The notes: generated by a model from the sequence alone, not told the origin. DNA of 64,000 bases from Tranquillimonas rosea (GCF_900111315.1 NZ_FOGU01000010.1:62001-126000), one strand, 5' to 3'; positions 16,906-26,680 are shown, counted from the stretch's first letter. Numbers and translations: made by a program.

Positions 16906-18273
16906 TCAGGCGACCTCGGCGAAGACGGTGTCGAGGGCGGTGGAGAGCTTGTCGAACATCTCGTCCATCTGCGCATCCGTCATTGTGAAGGGCGGACAGA
17001 GAACGATGGACTGGCCCAGCGGGCGGCAGATCAGCCCGTGATCGGTACAGGTGTTGGCGATGCGCTCGCTGACGGAAAGGTCGGACGCGAAGGGGGTGCG
17101 CGTGGCCTTGTTCTGCACCGCCTCGAGCGCTCCCATCAGGCCCTTGCCGCGCCATTCGCCGATATTGCGATGCTCCGCCAGGGCGGCAAGGCCGGCCTCG
17201 AACCGCGGGGTCTGGCGGCGGACATTGTCGAGCAGGCCGCCGTCGGCGATCAGGTCGATCGCTGCGAGGGCCACCGCGCAGCCCACCGGGTGACCGCTGG
17301 CGGTGAAGCCGTGGGGGAATTCCTCGATCTCCTCGACGGCGCGGCCGAGGCGGTCGGCGAGGTCGGGGCCGAGGATCACCGCGCCCATCGGGAAGAAGCC
17401 GGCGGTCAGTGCCTTGGACGAGATGATCGCATCGGGCATGAAGCCGTAGGTCTCGGCGCCCCAGACGGCGCCGGTGCGGCCGAAGCCGCAGATGACCTCG
17501 TCCGAGACGAGCGGGATGCCGTGCCGGCGCAGGATCGGCTCGACCGCCTGGAAATATCCTTCGGGCGGGGGGATCACGCCGCCGGCGCCGATCACGGGCT
17601 CGGCCACGAAGGCGGCGATGGTGTCGGCCCCTTCGCGGGCGATCGTGTCTTCGAGCTCCTGCGCGAGGCGGGCGGTGAAGTCGGCCTCGGATTCGCCTTC
17701 GCGTCCTTCGCGCCAGTAATGCGGGCAGGTGAGATGGAGGAAGCCGGACAGCGGCAGGCCGAAGATCGAATTGTAGGGCTTGCCGGTCATCGAAGCGGAG
17801 ACGGCGGTCACCCCGTGATAGCCGCCCCAGCGGGTGAGGATCTTGCGCCGGCCGGGGTTCCGCTCGGCGCCGGCGAGGAACCACAGCATCTTCACCAGCG
17901 TGTCGTTCGCCTCGGAGCCCGAGTTCGTGTAGAATACCCGCGCGCCGTCGAACGGGGCGAGGTCGGCCAGCCGCTCGGACAGCATCACCGTCTGGTCGGA
18001 CATCCGGCCGAAGAAGGCGTGGTAACCGGGGAAGCGGTCGTATTGCGCCTTGGCGGCCTCGATCAGGGTCGGGTGGTCGAATCCCGCGACCATGTTCCAG
18101 AGCCCGGAATTGGCGTCGAGGTAGCGGCGGCCGTTCGTATCGACGACATAGGGTCCCTCGCCGTGGGTCACCACGATCGTGCCGCGATCGTGGATCGTCG
18201 GCATGTCGGTGAAGCCGTAGAAGCTGTGCGCGGCGGCGCGGGCTTCCCAGCTGTCGGTGGCATGGTCGGACAT
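16906..18273 (-). CDS. class III (omega) aminotransferase
   Basis: This 455-residue PLP enzyme of the omega-amino acid/putrescine-pyruvate transaminase group opens DSWEARAAAHSFYGFTDM and has NSGSEANDT for phosphate binding. SDEVICGFGRTG carries the PLP Asp, and SSKALTAGFFPMGA the PLP-binding Lys. ATG 18273 matches the family; ten upstream in-frame residues do not. It is the last gene of the large amine-use operon (transcribed right to left). There it could transfer the amino group of a diamine, of gamma-aminobutyrate or of a related product to pyruvate. The exact substrate is not decided by the sequence. Confidence 0.9.
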   Translation of the reverse strand: MSDHATDSWEARAAAHSFYGFTDMPTIHDRGTIVVTHGEGPYVVDTNGRRYLDANSGLWNMVAGFDHPTLIEAAKAQYDRFPGYHAFFGRMSDQTVMLSERLADLAPFDGARVFYTNSGSEANDTLVKMLWFLAGAERNPGRRKILTRWGGYHGVTAVSASMTGKPYNSIFGLPLSGFLHLTCPHYWREGREGESEADFTARLAQELEDTIAREGADTIAAFVAEPVIGAGGVIPPPEGYFQAVEPILRRHGIPLVSDEVICGFGRTGAVWGAETYGFMPDAIISSKALTAGFFPMGAVILGPDLADRLGRAVEEIEEFPHGFTASGHPVGCAVALAAIDLIADGGLLDNVRRQTPRFEAGLAALAEHRNIGEWRGKGLMGALEAVQNKATRTPFASDLSVSERIANTCTDHGLICRPLGQSIVLCPPFTMTDAQMDEMFDKLSTALDTVFAEVA

Positions 18274-18320
18274 CGCGGGACTCCGGGCTATGGGCGTGGG
18301 CAAGGGATGCCGGGAAATGT

Positions 18321-18725
18321 TCAGTCGGGGTCGGACCCGCGGTGCCGCTCGAGGTCGTCGGCGAGCTCGAGCCAGGGCAGCTTCTCGTCCCAGAAGTCGT
18401 GCCGGGTGGGGGTGACCTCGGCCGGATCGTCCAGTGTCCCGGCGAGGACGTGAACCTCGTCAGGATCGGACTGGCGCGCATAGGTCATCGGGGTGCCGCA
18501 TTCCGGGCAGAAGCCGCGCGTCACGCCCGGCGAGCTGTCACGGGTGGACGGGCGGGAGCCGAGCCAGCGCAGGGCCGTGGTGCGGATTGCGAAGAACGTG
18601 ACCATCGGCGCCCCGGTGGCCCGGCGGCAGCTGTCGCAATGGCAATGCGCGCACCAGCCTATGCCGGCGGGGTCGTAGACATATCGGGTGCGGCCGCAGA
18701 GGCAGCCGCCGTGGCGGGACGTCAT
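18321..18725 (-). CDS. GFA (glutathione-dependent formaldehyde-activating) family protein
   Basis: The 134-residue zinc-binding protein has GGCLCG, WCAHCHCDSCRR and FCPECGTPM, the three cysteine groups of the GFA/CENP-V fold. Despite the family name, most members have no proven glutathione-formaldehyde activity. It lies inside the amine-use operon, 47 bp before the class III aminotransferase and 55 bp after the DegT gene. An aldehyde or formaldehyde by-product of amine oxidation could explain its presence, but this is inference. Confidence 0.88.
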   Translation of the reverse strand: MTSRHGGCLCGRTRYVYDPAGIGWCAHCHCDSCRRATGAPMVTFFAIRTTALRWLGSRPSTRDSSPGVTRGFCPECGTPMTYARQSDPDEVHVLAGTLDDPAEVTPTRHDFWDEKLPWLELADDLERHRGSDPD

Positions 18726-18780
18726 CCGGAACTCGGGCCTTGTGGCGTTTCGGGGAGGATGCCGCGCCGCTCCGGCAGGT

Positions 18781-19986
18781 TCAAGCCGCGTCTCGCCCCA
18801 GCGCGTCGTCCAATGCGGCCAGAAGCGTGTCCGCCACCAGGTCGCATTGCGCGACCGTCAGGCGGACCGGCAGCCGCACGTCGCAGGCGTGCATCAGCAT
18901 CGCGCGGGTCTGCGGCAGATCGGGCCGCGGGCCCAGGAAATCCCAGTTCCAGAAGGCGCGGGCGTTGTCGGCGGAGAGGCCGAAGACCTGGACCTTGATC
19001 CCGCGGGCCTTGGCGGCGGCGGTGAAGGTCTGGACCTGTTCGGCGCCCAGGTCCCTCAGGTTGAACTGGATCGAGTCGGGGGCGCGCTGTTCCGGCGGGA
19101 GCGGCGCGGGCACGTGGAAATGGGGCGAGGTCGCCAGCCGCGCCGCGACGCGGTCGTGGTTGCGCCGGCCCGCGGCGACCCGCTGCGGCACCTCGGCGAG
19201 CTGGGGACGCACCACTGCCGCGGCGAGGTTCGACAGCCGCGTGTTGTAGAGCGGCAGCCTGTTCTGCCACCGGGCGAACGCGGCCTCGAGCGCGGCGTCG
19301 CCGTCATGCTTGGCCCAGTTGTGCTCGTAGGCGCCGGACATGATGACGGCGCGGGCGATCAGGTCGGCGTCGTCGGTGACCATGATGCCGCCCTCGCCGC
19401 CGTTGAGCAGCTTGTAGGACTGGAACGAGAAACAGCCCACCCGGCCGAGCGTGCCGATCTTCCGGCCGTTCCAGAGCGTGCCGAGGGAATGTGCGGCGTC
19501 CTCAATCACCGGCAGGCCAGCGGCCTCGGCCTGCGCCATGATCGCGTCCATGTCCGAGGTGTGGCCGCGCATGTGGCTGACCAGCACGGCATCGCACTCC
19601 GGCAGGCGGGCGGCGAAATCGCCCAGGTCGATGCGGTAGTCGGCGCCGCACTCGACGAGCACGGGCGTGCAGCCGGCATGGACAACGGCCGAGGGCACCG
19701 CAGCAAAGGTGAAGGCGGGGATCAGGACGCGGGCGCCTTCGGGCAGGTCGAGCGCCTTGAGCGAGAGGAAGAGCGCGGCCGAGCACGAGGCGACAGCGAG
19801 CGCGTAGCGGCTGCCCATCATCGCGGCGAAGTCGCGTTCGAGCAGGGTGACGGGGGCGTCGGAGGCGGCGGTGTAGCGAAACAGGTCCCCGCTCTGCATC
19901 AGCCGCTCGACCTCGGCGCGGGCCGTCTCGGGGATCGGATCGGCATCGTGGACCGAGGGCAGGGCGGGCTCGCAGTGGTCGCGCAT
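18781..19986 (-). CDS. DegT/DnrJ/EryC1/StrS-family PLP aminotransferase
   Basis: The 401-residue protein has the DegT layout. ASCSAALFLSLKAL binds cofactor phosphate, VIEDAAHSLG has the PLP Asp, and FSFQSYKLLNGGEGG has the PLP Lys followed by the conserved Gly-rich turn. Family members usually aminate sugars. Here the gene lies inside an ABC-transporter/glutamine-synthetase operon, not in a surface-sugar cluster, so another amino acceptor is likely. ATG 19986 follows GGGAAAGCGAAAG; a TTG at 20001 is the only upstream alternative. Confidence 0.88.
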   Translation of the reverse strand: MRDHCEPALPSVHDADPIPETARAEVERLMQSGDLFRYTAASDAPVTLLERDFAAMMGSRYALAVASCSAALFLSLKALDLPEGARVLIPAFTFAAVPSAVVHAGCTPVLVECGADYRIDLGDFAARLPECDAVLVSHMRGHTSDMDAIMAQAEAAGLPVIEDAAHSLGTLWNGRKIGTLGRVGCFSFQSYKLLNGGEGGIMVTDDADLIARAVIMSGAYEHNWAKHDGDAALEAAFARWQNRLPLYNTRLSNLAAAVVRPQLAEVPQRVAAGRRNHDRVAARLATSPHFHVPAPLPPEQRAPDSIQFNLRDLGAEQVQTFTAAAKARGIKVQVFGLSADNARAFWNWDFLGPRPDLPQTRAMLMHACDVRLPVRLTVAQCDLVADTLLAALDDALGRDAA

Positions 19987-20111
19987 CTTTCGCTTTCCCA
20001 AAAGTCTGTTTCGGCTTTTGTGTAACTGACCGGGTCAGTTGAGGCGAGGACAATCCACGCGATGCGTCCGATTGACCCGTCAGCGCGGCGCAACGTTGCC
20101 GATGGGGCGCG

Positions 20112-21416
20112 TCAGAGCCCCAGCCGGTCGCGCAATCCGAACCACGTCATCGCCAGCGTCAGCAGGGCGGGGCGGAGCGCGTCCGAACCGGGGAAGCCAG
20201 GGGTCGGGACGCGGGCCATCAGGTCGAACCCGTCCGACTGCCCTTGCAGCGCGCGGGCCGCGAGCTGCCCGCCGAGGCACGCCATCGCGACGCCGTGGCC
20301 GGAATAGCCGCCCGAGGTCAGCATGGTGGGTGCCAGCCGGGCGAGATGCGGCATCCGGCTGGCCGTGATGCCGAGCGTGCCGCCCCAGGCATGGGTCAGG
20401 GGGATGTCGCGCAGCTGTGGATAGATGCCGGCCATCTTGCGCCGGACGAGCCCGGCGATGTCGGCGGGGAACCGGTCGCGATAGCTCTCGCCGCCGCCGA
20501 ACAGCAGGCGGCGGTCCTCGGTCAGGCGCCAGTAGTTGACCACGAACCGATCGTCCGCCACGCCGACGTCCTGCGTCAGCACCTCGGTGGCGCGGGGGCC
20601 CAGGGGCTCTGTCACCGCTACGAAGTTGTTGATCGGCATGACCCGTGGCGCGAGGCGGCGGTCGAGGCCGTCGTGATAGCCGTTCGTGGCGAGGATGACC
20701 TGGTCGGCGATGATGTGGCCCTCGGTCGTCTCGACCCGGTGGGGGGCGTCGTCCGAAACGGCGGTGGCGCGGCTGGTTTCGAACATGTGCACGCCGGCCG
20801 CTGTGGCGGCACGGGCAAGGCCGAAGGCCAGGCGCAAGGGGTGCAGGTGCCCCGCACCGTGATCCAGCAGGCCGCCGGCGAAGGCGTCGGTCCGGACGAT
20901 CGCGCGCAGGGCGTCGCGGTCCAGCGGCTGCAGGCGGTGGTAGCCGTAGTCGCGGGCCATCCGCTCGGCGATGCGGTGGGCGGCGGCCACGCCCGAGGGA
21001 AAGCGTTCGGCCGATATCAGCCCCGGCCGCCACGCGGCGTCGATCCGGTGCCGCGCGATCAGCGCGACGAGCAGGTGCTTGGCCTCTTCCGACAGCCGCC
21101 AGAGTGCGCGGGCGTCGTCGCGGCCCATCCGCGCCTCGAGCCAGGCCTGGTCCTGCCGTTGGCCAGAGCCGATCTGCCCGCCGTTGCGCCCAGAGGCGCC
21201 CCATCCGACGCGGTGCGCCTCGAGCAGGACGACGTCGCGGCCTGCCTCGGCCATATGCAGCGCGGCGGACAGGCCGGTATAGCCGCCGCCGATCACGCAG
21301 ACATCGGCGCGATGCGCGCCCCGCAGCGGCGCGGACGGCTCGGGCGCCGTGGCGGTGGCGGCGTACCAGCTGTCGGCGTGGGTGCCGAGGCTGCCATTTG
21401 CGTCAAGCAGGCCCAT
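20112..21416 (-). CDS. FAD-dependent amine oxidoreductase, PuuB-like
   Basis: This 434-residue DAO-family flavoprotein has a dinucleotide fold, VCVIGGGYTGLSAALHMAEAG, near residue 40. WGASGRNGGQIGSG follows, typical of gamma-glutamylputrescine oxidase. The C-terminal GYSGHGVAMACLGGQL is the FAD-binding close of the family. PuuB oxidises gamma-glutamyl-putrescine to the aldehyde. The neighbouring glutamine-synthetase-like ligases would provide such a substrate. The start lies 9 bp after the upstream ligase stop. The putrescine assignment is inferred from context. Confidence 0.88.
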   Translation of the reverse strand: MGLLDANGSLGTHADSWYAATATAPEPSAPLRGAHRADVCVIGGGYTGLSAALHMAEAGRDVVLLEAHRVGWGASGRNGGQIGSGQRQDQAWLEARMGRDDARALWRLSEEAKHLLVALIARHRIDAAWRPGLISAERFPSGVAAAHRIAERMARDYGYHRLQPLDRDALRAIVRTDAFAGGLLDHGAGHLHPLRLAFGLARAATAAGVHMFETSRATAVSDDAPHRVETTEGHIIADQVILATNGYHDGLDRRLAPRVMPINNFVAVTEPLGPRATEVLTQDVGVADDRFVVNYWRLTEDRRLLFGGGESYRDRFPADIAGLVRRKMAGIYPQLRDIPLTHAWGGTLGITASRMPHLARLAPTMLTSGGYSGHGVAMACLGGQLAARALQGQSDGFDLMARVPTPGFPGSDALRPALLTLAMTWFGLRDRLGL

Positions 21417-21425
21417 CCACCGCCG

Positions 21426-22784
21426 TCACACGTTCAGCAGCAGGTGCTCGCGCTCCCACGGGCTGATGACCTGCAGGAACTCGGCGTATTCGGCGTCTTT
21501 CACGGCGCTGTAGACATGGGTGAAGGCGGGGCCGAGCACCTCTTTCAGAGGCTCGCAGGCCCGCAGCAGCTCGATCGCCCCGGCAAGGCCCTTGGGGATG
21601 CCTTCTGGCGCGGCATAGGCGTCGCCGATGTATTGCGGGCTGGGCGCGCGGCCCTCGGTCAGGCCGATATAGCCGCAGGCAAGCGAGGCCGCGATGCCGA
21701 GATACGGATTGCAGTCCATGCCGGCGAGCCGGTTCTCGACGCGTCGGGCATCCGGGTCCGAGACCGGCACGCGCAGCCCGGTGGTGCGGTTGTCGCGGCC
21801 CCATTGCAGGTTGATGGGCGCGGCGTGGTCCTTGACGTAGCGGCGGTAGGAATTGACGTAGGGTGCCAGCAGCGCAATCGCGGAGGGCAGGTAGGTCTGC
21901 AGGCCGGCGATGAAATGGCCGAACGCCTCGGTTTCGGCGCCGGTGGCGTCCGAGAACAGGTTCGCGCCGGTGTCGATGTCCAGCACGGAATGGTGGATGT
22001 GCATGGCGCTGCCGGGCTCGCCCTCGATCGGCTTGGCCATGAAGGTGGCGAAGCAGCCATGGCGCAGCGCGGCCTCGCGGATCAGCCGCTTGAAGTAGAA
22101 GATCTCGTCGGCCAGTTTTACCGGGTTGCCGTGGCGCAGGTTGATCTCGACCTGTCCCGCGCCGCCCTCCTGCGTGATGCCGTCGATTTCGAGCCCCTGC
22201 GCCTCGGCGAAATCGTAGATGTCGTCGATGACGGGGCCGTATTCGTCGACCGCGGTGACCGAATAGGCCTGCCGCGCGGCCGCGGGGCGCCCCGAGCGGC
22301 CCATCATCGGCTCTATGTCGCGTGCCGGATCGGTATTCCGCGCGACGAGGTAGAACTCCATTTCGGGCGCGACGACCGGCTTCCAGCCGCGCGCCTCGTA
22401 GAGGCCGACCACCCGCTTGAGCACGTTGCGTGGCGCAACCGGGACCGGCGCGCCGGATTGCAGCGACATGTCGTGGATCACCTGGATGGTCCAGTCGCCG
22501 GTCCATGGCGCCGCGGTCGCGGTGGAGAAGTCGGGCGTCAGGATCATGTCCGGCTCGGTAAAGCCGTCATCGGTGGCGGCGTCGGCCCAGTCTCCGGTGA
22601 TCGTCTGGAAGAAGATCGAGTTCGGCAGGTAGAAGCGCGGCTGCTTGGCGAACTTGGCTGCCGGCATCGCCTTGCCGCGCGCGATGCCGGGCAGGTCCGA
22701 CACGATGCACTCGACCTCGTCCAGGGTGCGCCCGTCGAGATAGGTCTGCGCGGCGGGGGGCAGGCGTTCGATCAGCTCTCTCAC
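21426..22784 (-). CDS. glutamine-synthetase-like gamma-glutamyl (poly)amine ligase, copy 1
   Basis: The 452-residue enzyme has the glutamine synthetase beta-grasp and catalytic domains. EMEFYLVARN holds a metal-binding Glu, GAGQVEINLRHG the next Glu, SAMHIHHSVLD the metal His, and NRTTGLRVPV the nucleotide/glutamate-binding Arg region. It is shorter than assimilatory GlnA and matches the PuuA/GlnT group, which joins glutamate to amines. The start is a GTG at 22784, whose GTGA overlaps the amidotransferase stop. A second, different copy lies two genes upstream in the operon. Confidence 0.88.
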   Translation of the reverse strand: MRELIERLPPAAQTYLDGRTLDEVECIVSDLPGIARGKAMPAAKFAKQPRFYLPNSIFFQTITGDWADAATDDGFTEPDMILTPDFSTATAAPWTGDWTIQVIHDMSLQSGAPVPVAPRNVLKRVVGLYEARGWKPVVAPEMEFYLVARNTDPARDIEPMMGRSGRPAAARQAYSVTAVDEYGPVIDDIYDFAEAQGLEIDGITQEGGAGQVEINLRHGNPVKLADEIFYFKRLIREAALRHGCFATFMAKPIEGEPGSAMHIHHSVLDIDTGANLFSDATGAETEAFGHFIAGLQTYLPSAIALLAPYVNSYRRYVKDHAAPINLQWGRDNRTTGLRVPVSDPDARRVENRLAGMDCNPYLGIAASLACGYIGLTEGRAPSPQYIGDAYAAPEGIPKGLAGAIELLRACEPLKEVLGPAFTHVYSAVKDAEYAEFLQVISPWEREHLLLNV

Positions 22785-23461
22785 GGCCGGGCGCCCTTCA
22801 GGACGGCCGCCAGCCTGTCGGCGATGGCGGCGCTGTCGACGCCCGCGCCAAGGCCCGCCCGTGCCGTCGCCAACCGGTCGTCGGGCACCACGCCCGGTCC
22901 CCGATGCTCGATCAGCGTATCGACGGTGGAGTCGGTGAACTCGGGATGCGCTTGCACGGTCATGATCCGGTCCCCGATCGCAAAGGCGGCATGGGCGCAG
23001 CTGTCGTTGTGGGCCAGCGTCACGGCCTCGGGCGGTGGAGCGATCACCTGGTCCTGATGCCAGGCGTTGAGATGCACGGTGTCGCCGTTCCAGTGATAGT
23101 CGCGGCGCCCCACGGACCAGCCGCCGCCGAACTTCTCGACCGTGCCGCCGAGCGCCTGCGCGATGATCTGGTGGCCGAAGCAGATCCCGACGAGCGGCCG
23201 GTCCGAGCGGTGGATCGCGCGGATCAGCTCTTCCAGCGGCGGAATCCAGGGGTGGTCTTCGTAGGCGCCGTGGCGCGAGCCGGTGATCAGCCAGCCCTCG
23301 GCGTCCGAGGGGCCCTCGGGAAACTCCATGTCGACGACGTTCCAAGTCGTGAAGTCGAAGTCGTGGCCGCGGAAAAGACGCGCGAACATCGCGTCGTAGT
23401 CGCCGTCACGCTCCAGCACCGCCTGCGGGGCGTGGCCAGTCTGAAGGATGCCGATATGCAT
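22781..23461 (-). CDS. class I glutamine amidotransferase-like hydrolase
   Basis: This 226-residue stand-alone GATase domain has a catalytic Cys in GICFGHQIIAQALGG and the His/Glu pair in VQAHPEFTDS, plus the LITGSRHGAYED loop. In amine-use operons such proteins probably remove the gamma-glutamyl group from pathway intermediates, as PuuD does, though this one resembles the GuaA-type GATase more than the C26 PuuD type. It lies between the two gamma-glutamyl ligase genes and overlaps the downstream one by 4 bp. Confidence 0.85.
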   Translation of the reverse strand: MHIGILQTGHAPQAVLERDGDYDAMFARLFRGHDFDFTTWNVVDMEFPEGPSDAEGWLITGSRHGAYEDHPWIPPLEELIRAIHRSDRPLVGICFGHQIIAQALGGTVEKFGGGWSVGRRDYHWNGDTVHLNAWHQDQVIAPPPEAVTLAHNDSCAHAAFAIGDRIMTVQAHPEFTDSTVDTLIEHRGPGVVPDDRLATARAGLGAGVDSAAIADRLAAVLKGARP

Positions 23462-23537
23462 GGGTCACCGGTGAGTTGATGTTTCTCAGAGGTATTCGCG
23501 CCGGGGCGCTCCTGCAAGCGGTGGCCGCGCGGTGGCG

Positions 23538-24869
23538 TCACACCGTGTCGAGGTAGAGATCGACCCGTTCCTGCGGCGACAGGTCGGCAAGATAGCGCAG
23601 CTCCTGCCGTTTGGTCAGCACGAGGTTGCGGATCAGGGCGGCGGGAAAGATGCGGGCGACCTCGGGGGCGCTCTCGAAGGCGTCGATCGCGCCGGCCCAG
23701 TCGGTCGGCATGTGCGGCAGGTCCTGATCGTAGGCGTTGCCGGTGATCGGTGCCGGAGGCTCGGCCGCGTCCTCGATCCCGTCGAGCGCGGCGCCGAGGA
23801 TCGCCGCCAGCAGGAGGTAGGGGTTCACGTCGCCGCCCGCGACGCGATGCTCGATCCGGCGGGCGGCCGTGGCGCCGGCGGGGATGCGGATCGCCGAGGT
23901 GCGATTCTCGTAGGCCCACGAGACGCCGGTGGGCGCGTGCGCGCCGGGCACCATGCGCTCGTAGGAATTGCCGTGCGGCGCAAAGATCAGCGCCGAGCCC
24001 GGCATCGCGGCGAGGCAGCCGGCGACTGCATGGCGCAGCGTGTCGGTGCCCCTCGGGCCGCCGTCGTCGAAGATGTTGCGCCCCTCGGCATCCAGCACCG
24101 AGAAATGGACGTGCATCCCGTTGCCGGGATAATCCTCGTACGGCTTGGCCATGAACGACGCCGCGCAGCCGTGGCGCCGGGCCATGCCGCGCACCAGCAG
24201 CTTGAACAGCCATGCGTCGTCGGCGGCCTTCAGCGCGTCCGGCTGGTGGCTGAGATTGACCTCGAACTGGCCCAGCCCGCCCTCGGAGATCGCCGTCTCG
24301 GCGGGGATGTCCATCGCCTCGCACGCGTCGTAGAGGTCGGTGAAGAACACGTCCCACGCGTCGAGCGCCCTGAGCGACAGGATCTCGGCCCCCGCACGGC
24401 GCTTGCCCGAGCGGGGCGAGGGGGGCACGCGCAGCGTTTTGCCGGAATCGTCGATCAGGTAGAACTCGAGCTCGGTCGCCACCACGGGCGTCAGGCCACG
24501 CTCGGCATACCGGCGCATGACCCGCGCCAGCGCGTGCCGCGGATCGCCGTCGAAGGGGCGTCCGTCCTCGTGGTGCATCCAGAGCGGCAAGAGCGCCGTC
24601 GGCGCCTCGAGCCACGGCATCGGGACAAAGCCCCTCTCGGTCGGCAGCAGCACACCGTCGGGATCGCCGCTGGCAAAGACGAGCGGGCTGTCGTCGATGT
24701 CCTCGCCCCAGATATCCAGGTTCATCACCGACAGCGGAAACCGCGTGCCGTTCTCGGCCATCTTGTCGGCGAAGCGGGCAGGCACCCGCTTGCCGCGCGC
24801 CTGGCCGTTCAGGTCGGCGGCCGCGACGCGGATCGTCCGGATCTCGGGGTGATCGACGAGAAAGCTCAC
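23538..24869 (-). CDS. glutamine-synthetase-like gamma-glutamyl (poly)amine ligase, copy 2
   Basis: The 443-residue protein shows the same catalytic landmarks as copy 1: ELEFYLIDDSG, GLGQFEVNLSHQ, NGMHVHFSVLD and NRTSAIRIPAG. The two differ widely elsewhere, so they are not a recent duplication and may act on different amines or form a mixed enzyme. The N-terminus contains a Gly/Arg loop, DLNGQARGKRVPA, typical of PuuA-like ligases. The start is GTG 24869, whose GTGA overlaps the permease stop by 4 bp, showing tight coupling with uptake. Confidence 0.88.
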   Translation of the reverse strand: MSFLVDHPEIRTIRVAAADLNGQARGKRVPARFADKMAENGTRFPLSVMNLDIWGEDIDDSPLVFASGDPDGVLLPTERGFVPMPWLEAPTALLPLWMHHEDGRPFDGDPRHALARVMRRYAERGLTPVVATELEFYLIDDSGKTLRVPPSPRSGKRRAGAEILSLRALDAWDVFFTDLYDACEAMDIPAETAISEGGLGQFEVNLSHQPDALKAADDAWLFKLLVRGMARRHGCAASFMAKPYEDYPGNGMHVHFSVLDAEGRNIFDDGGPRGTDTLRHAVAGCLAAMPGSALIFAPHGNSYERMVPGAHAPTGVSWAYENRTSAIRIPAGATAARRIEHRVAGGDVNPYLLLAAILGAALDGIEDAAEPPAPITGNAYDQDLPHMPTDWAGAIDAFESAPEVARIFPAALIRNLVLTKRQELRYLADLSPQERVDLYLDTV

Positions 24870-25693
24870 CGGATCACCTGCGGGCGAAAGCGGATGCGCC
24901 TGCGCTGCGTCTGCGGAAGGTGCCGGTTGAGCCGCCGGTTCGCCCAGCCGAACAGCGCGATCAGGCACAGGGTCAGCAGGATGAAATAGACCGCGACGAT
25001 CGGGTAGGGGACGAAGGGGTTGAACGTCTTGTCCGCGAAGTAGTTGGCGTAATACAGCGCGTCGCCCTTCTGCTGCCAAGCCGGGAAGCCCGAGAAGTAG
25101 ACGAGCGTGGTGGCGTGGAACAGGAAAATCGCCTCGTTCGTGTAGGCCGGCCACGCCAGCCGCAGCATCGTGGGCCAGGTGATCTTGCGGAACTTGTGCC
25201 AGCCGGTGAAGCCGTAGGCGTCCGCCGCTTCCAGGTCGCCCTTCGGGACCGATCGCAGGGCACCGTAGAAGATCTCGCCCGAATAGGCCGCGGTGTTCAG
25301 GAACAGCACGATCAGCGCCCCCGCCCAGGCCCGTGTCAGCCAGCCGGTCTCGGCGGTGATGCCGAGGAGCTCGATCCCGTTGCGGGGCAGCAGGACGAAG
25401 GCCTCGTAGGCGAGGAAGAACTGGATGAAGAGCGGCGAGCCCCGGAACACGAAGATGAACCATTCCGAGGGCTTGCGCAGCCAGGGGCTGTCGGCGGCCT
25501 TGCCAAGCGCGACGGCGGTGGCCAGCAGGAAGCCGAAGCTCAGCGCCAGGACGCCGAAATAGACGTTCCAGATCAGCCCCGAGCCGATCAGGACCACCTG
25601 TTCGCAAAGCGTGAAGTCGTTCCGCGGCAGAAGCCGCTCTCCGATGCCGAGCGAACGCAGCGCGTAGTCCTGGATCGACTGCGCGCAGCTCAT
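24866..25693 (-). CDS. polar amino acid-type ABC transporter permease (HisM-like)
   Basis: The 275-residue inner-membrane protein has five or six hydrophobic helices. The EAA loop region reads EAADAYGFTGWHKFRKITWP, where the permease meets its ATPase. FVFRGSPLFIQFFLAYE is typical of the HisM/GlnP family. It overlaps the other permease by 4 bp (ATGA) and the ligase by 4 bp, so uptake and metabolism are co-translated. The N-terminus carries two Cys-containing segments before the first helix, as in histidine/arginine-family permeases. Confidence 0.92.
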   Translation of the reverse strand: MSCAQSIQDYALRSLGIGERLLPRNDFTLCEQVVLIGSGLIWNVYFGVLALSFGFLLATAVALGKAADSPWLRKPSEWFIFVFRGSPLFIQFFLAYEAFVLLPRNGIELLGITAETGWLTRAWAGALIVLFLNTAAYSGEIFYGALRSVPKGDLEAADAYGFTGWHKFRKITWPTMLRLAWPAYTNEAIFLFHATTLVYFSGFPAWQQKGDALYYANYFADKTFNPFVPYPIVAVYFILLTLCLIALFGWANRRLNRHLPQTQRRRIRFRPQVIR

Positions 25694-26574
25694 GCCGCCG
25701 CCCTCCGCCGCCGGGCCTCACCGGCCGCCGTCGCCTGGCCCAGCGAGAGGCGGTCGTTGATGCGCGCCAGCACGATCTCCGAGACCTTGGTCAGCCCGAG
25801 ATAGAACACCAGAAGCCCGAGGAAGTACCACAGCCGCCAGTCGGGATGAGGATAGGCGTAGATGTTGGTCTTGGCCCCGCCAAGCTCGCGCGCCCAGTAG
25901 ACGATGTCCTCGACGCCCAGCAGGAACAGCAGCGGCGTCGCCTTGACCAGGATCATCCAGAGGTTCGACAGGCCGGGCAGGGCATAGACCCACATCTGCG
26001 GCACGAGGATGCGCCAGAATGTCTGGCGATGGGTCATGCCATACGCCTCGCCGGTCTCGACCTGCGCCCGCGGGACGGCGCGCATGGCGCCGGACAGGAC
26101 ATTGGCGGCAAAGGCGCCGAACACGATGGCGAATGTCAGCACCGCCAGGCCGAAGCCATAGCCCTCGTGCACCCATTGCGGTGAGGAGGACAGCGGCAGC
26201 TTGGCCTCGGCGCAGACGATGAAATCGCTCCCCTGGCGGATCGGTTGATCCCAGCCGGGGCATTTCACCTTGTGGCGCAGCCATTCGAAACCCTGGTCGA
26301 GGGCGATGACGAAGAACAGGAAGAACACGATGTCCGGCACGCCCCGCACGATCGCGGTATAGGCCTGTCCGAACCACCGCAGGGGCGCGATGCGCGACCG
26401 GGCGGCGACGGCGCCGCCAAAGCCGAAGGCCAGCGCCACAGGTGCGGTGATCGCCAGCAGCGAGAGCACGGTCAGGAACGAGCCGTAGAACGCGATGTGC
26501 TTGCCGTTGGTCAGGTAGCACGCCAGCCAGGCAAGGCCGTCGAGCGTGTCCGGATCGGTGCAGGCCTGGAACAT
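25690..26574 (-). CDS. polar amino acid-type ABC transporter permease (HisQ-like)
   Basis: The 294-residue membrane permease has a HisQ/HisM-family core with YTAIVRGVPDIVFFLFFVIAL and an EAA loop, VETGEAYGMTHRQTFWRILVPQ. An extra loop of about 45 residues, with Cys at PGWDQ and at FIVCAEAK, lies between the helices around residues 100-140 and is likely periplasmic. It pairs with the following HisM-like permease to form the membrane channel. A hairpin lies between it and the upstream binding-protein gene. Confidence 0.92.
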   Translation of the reverse strand: MFQACTDPDTLDGLAWLACYLTNGKHIAFYGSFLTVLSLLAITAPVALAFGFGGAVAARSRIAPLRWFGQAYTAIVRGVPDIVFFLFFVIALDQGFEWLRHKVKCPGWDQPIRQGSDFIVCAEAKLPLSSSPQWVHEGYGFGLAVLTFAIVFGAFAANVLSGAMRAVPRAQVETGEAYGMTHRQTFWRILVPQMWVYALPGLSNLWMILVKATPLLFLLGVEDIVYWARELGGAKTNIYAYPHPDWRLWYFLGLLVFYLGLTKVSEIVLARINDRLSLGQATAAGEARRRRAAA

Positions 26575-26680
26575 CCCTCAGCCTCCCGCGGGGCGCACGA
26601 GGCCGGTCCGCGAGTTGTCGCGGCGGATGGGACCGTGTCGGTCTGAGGGCTCGGACACCTGGATCATGCTTGTGCGGGGT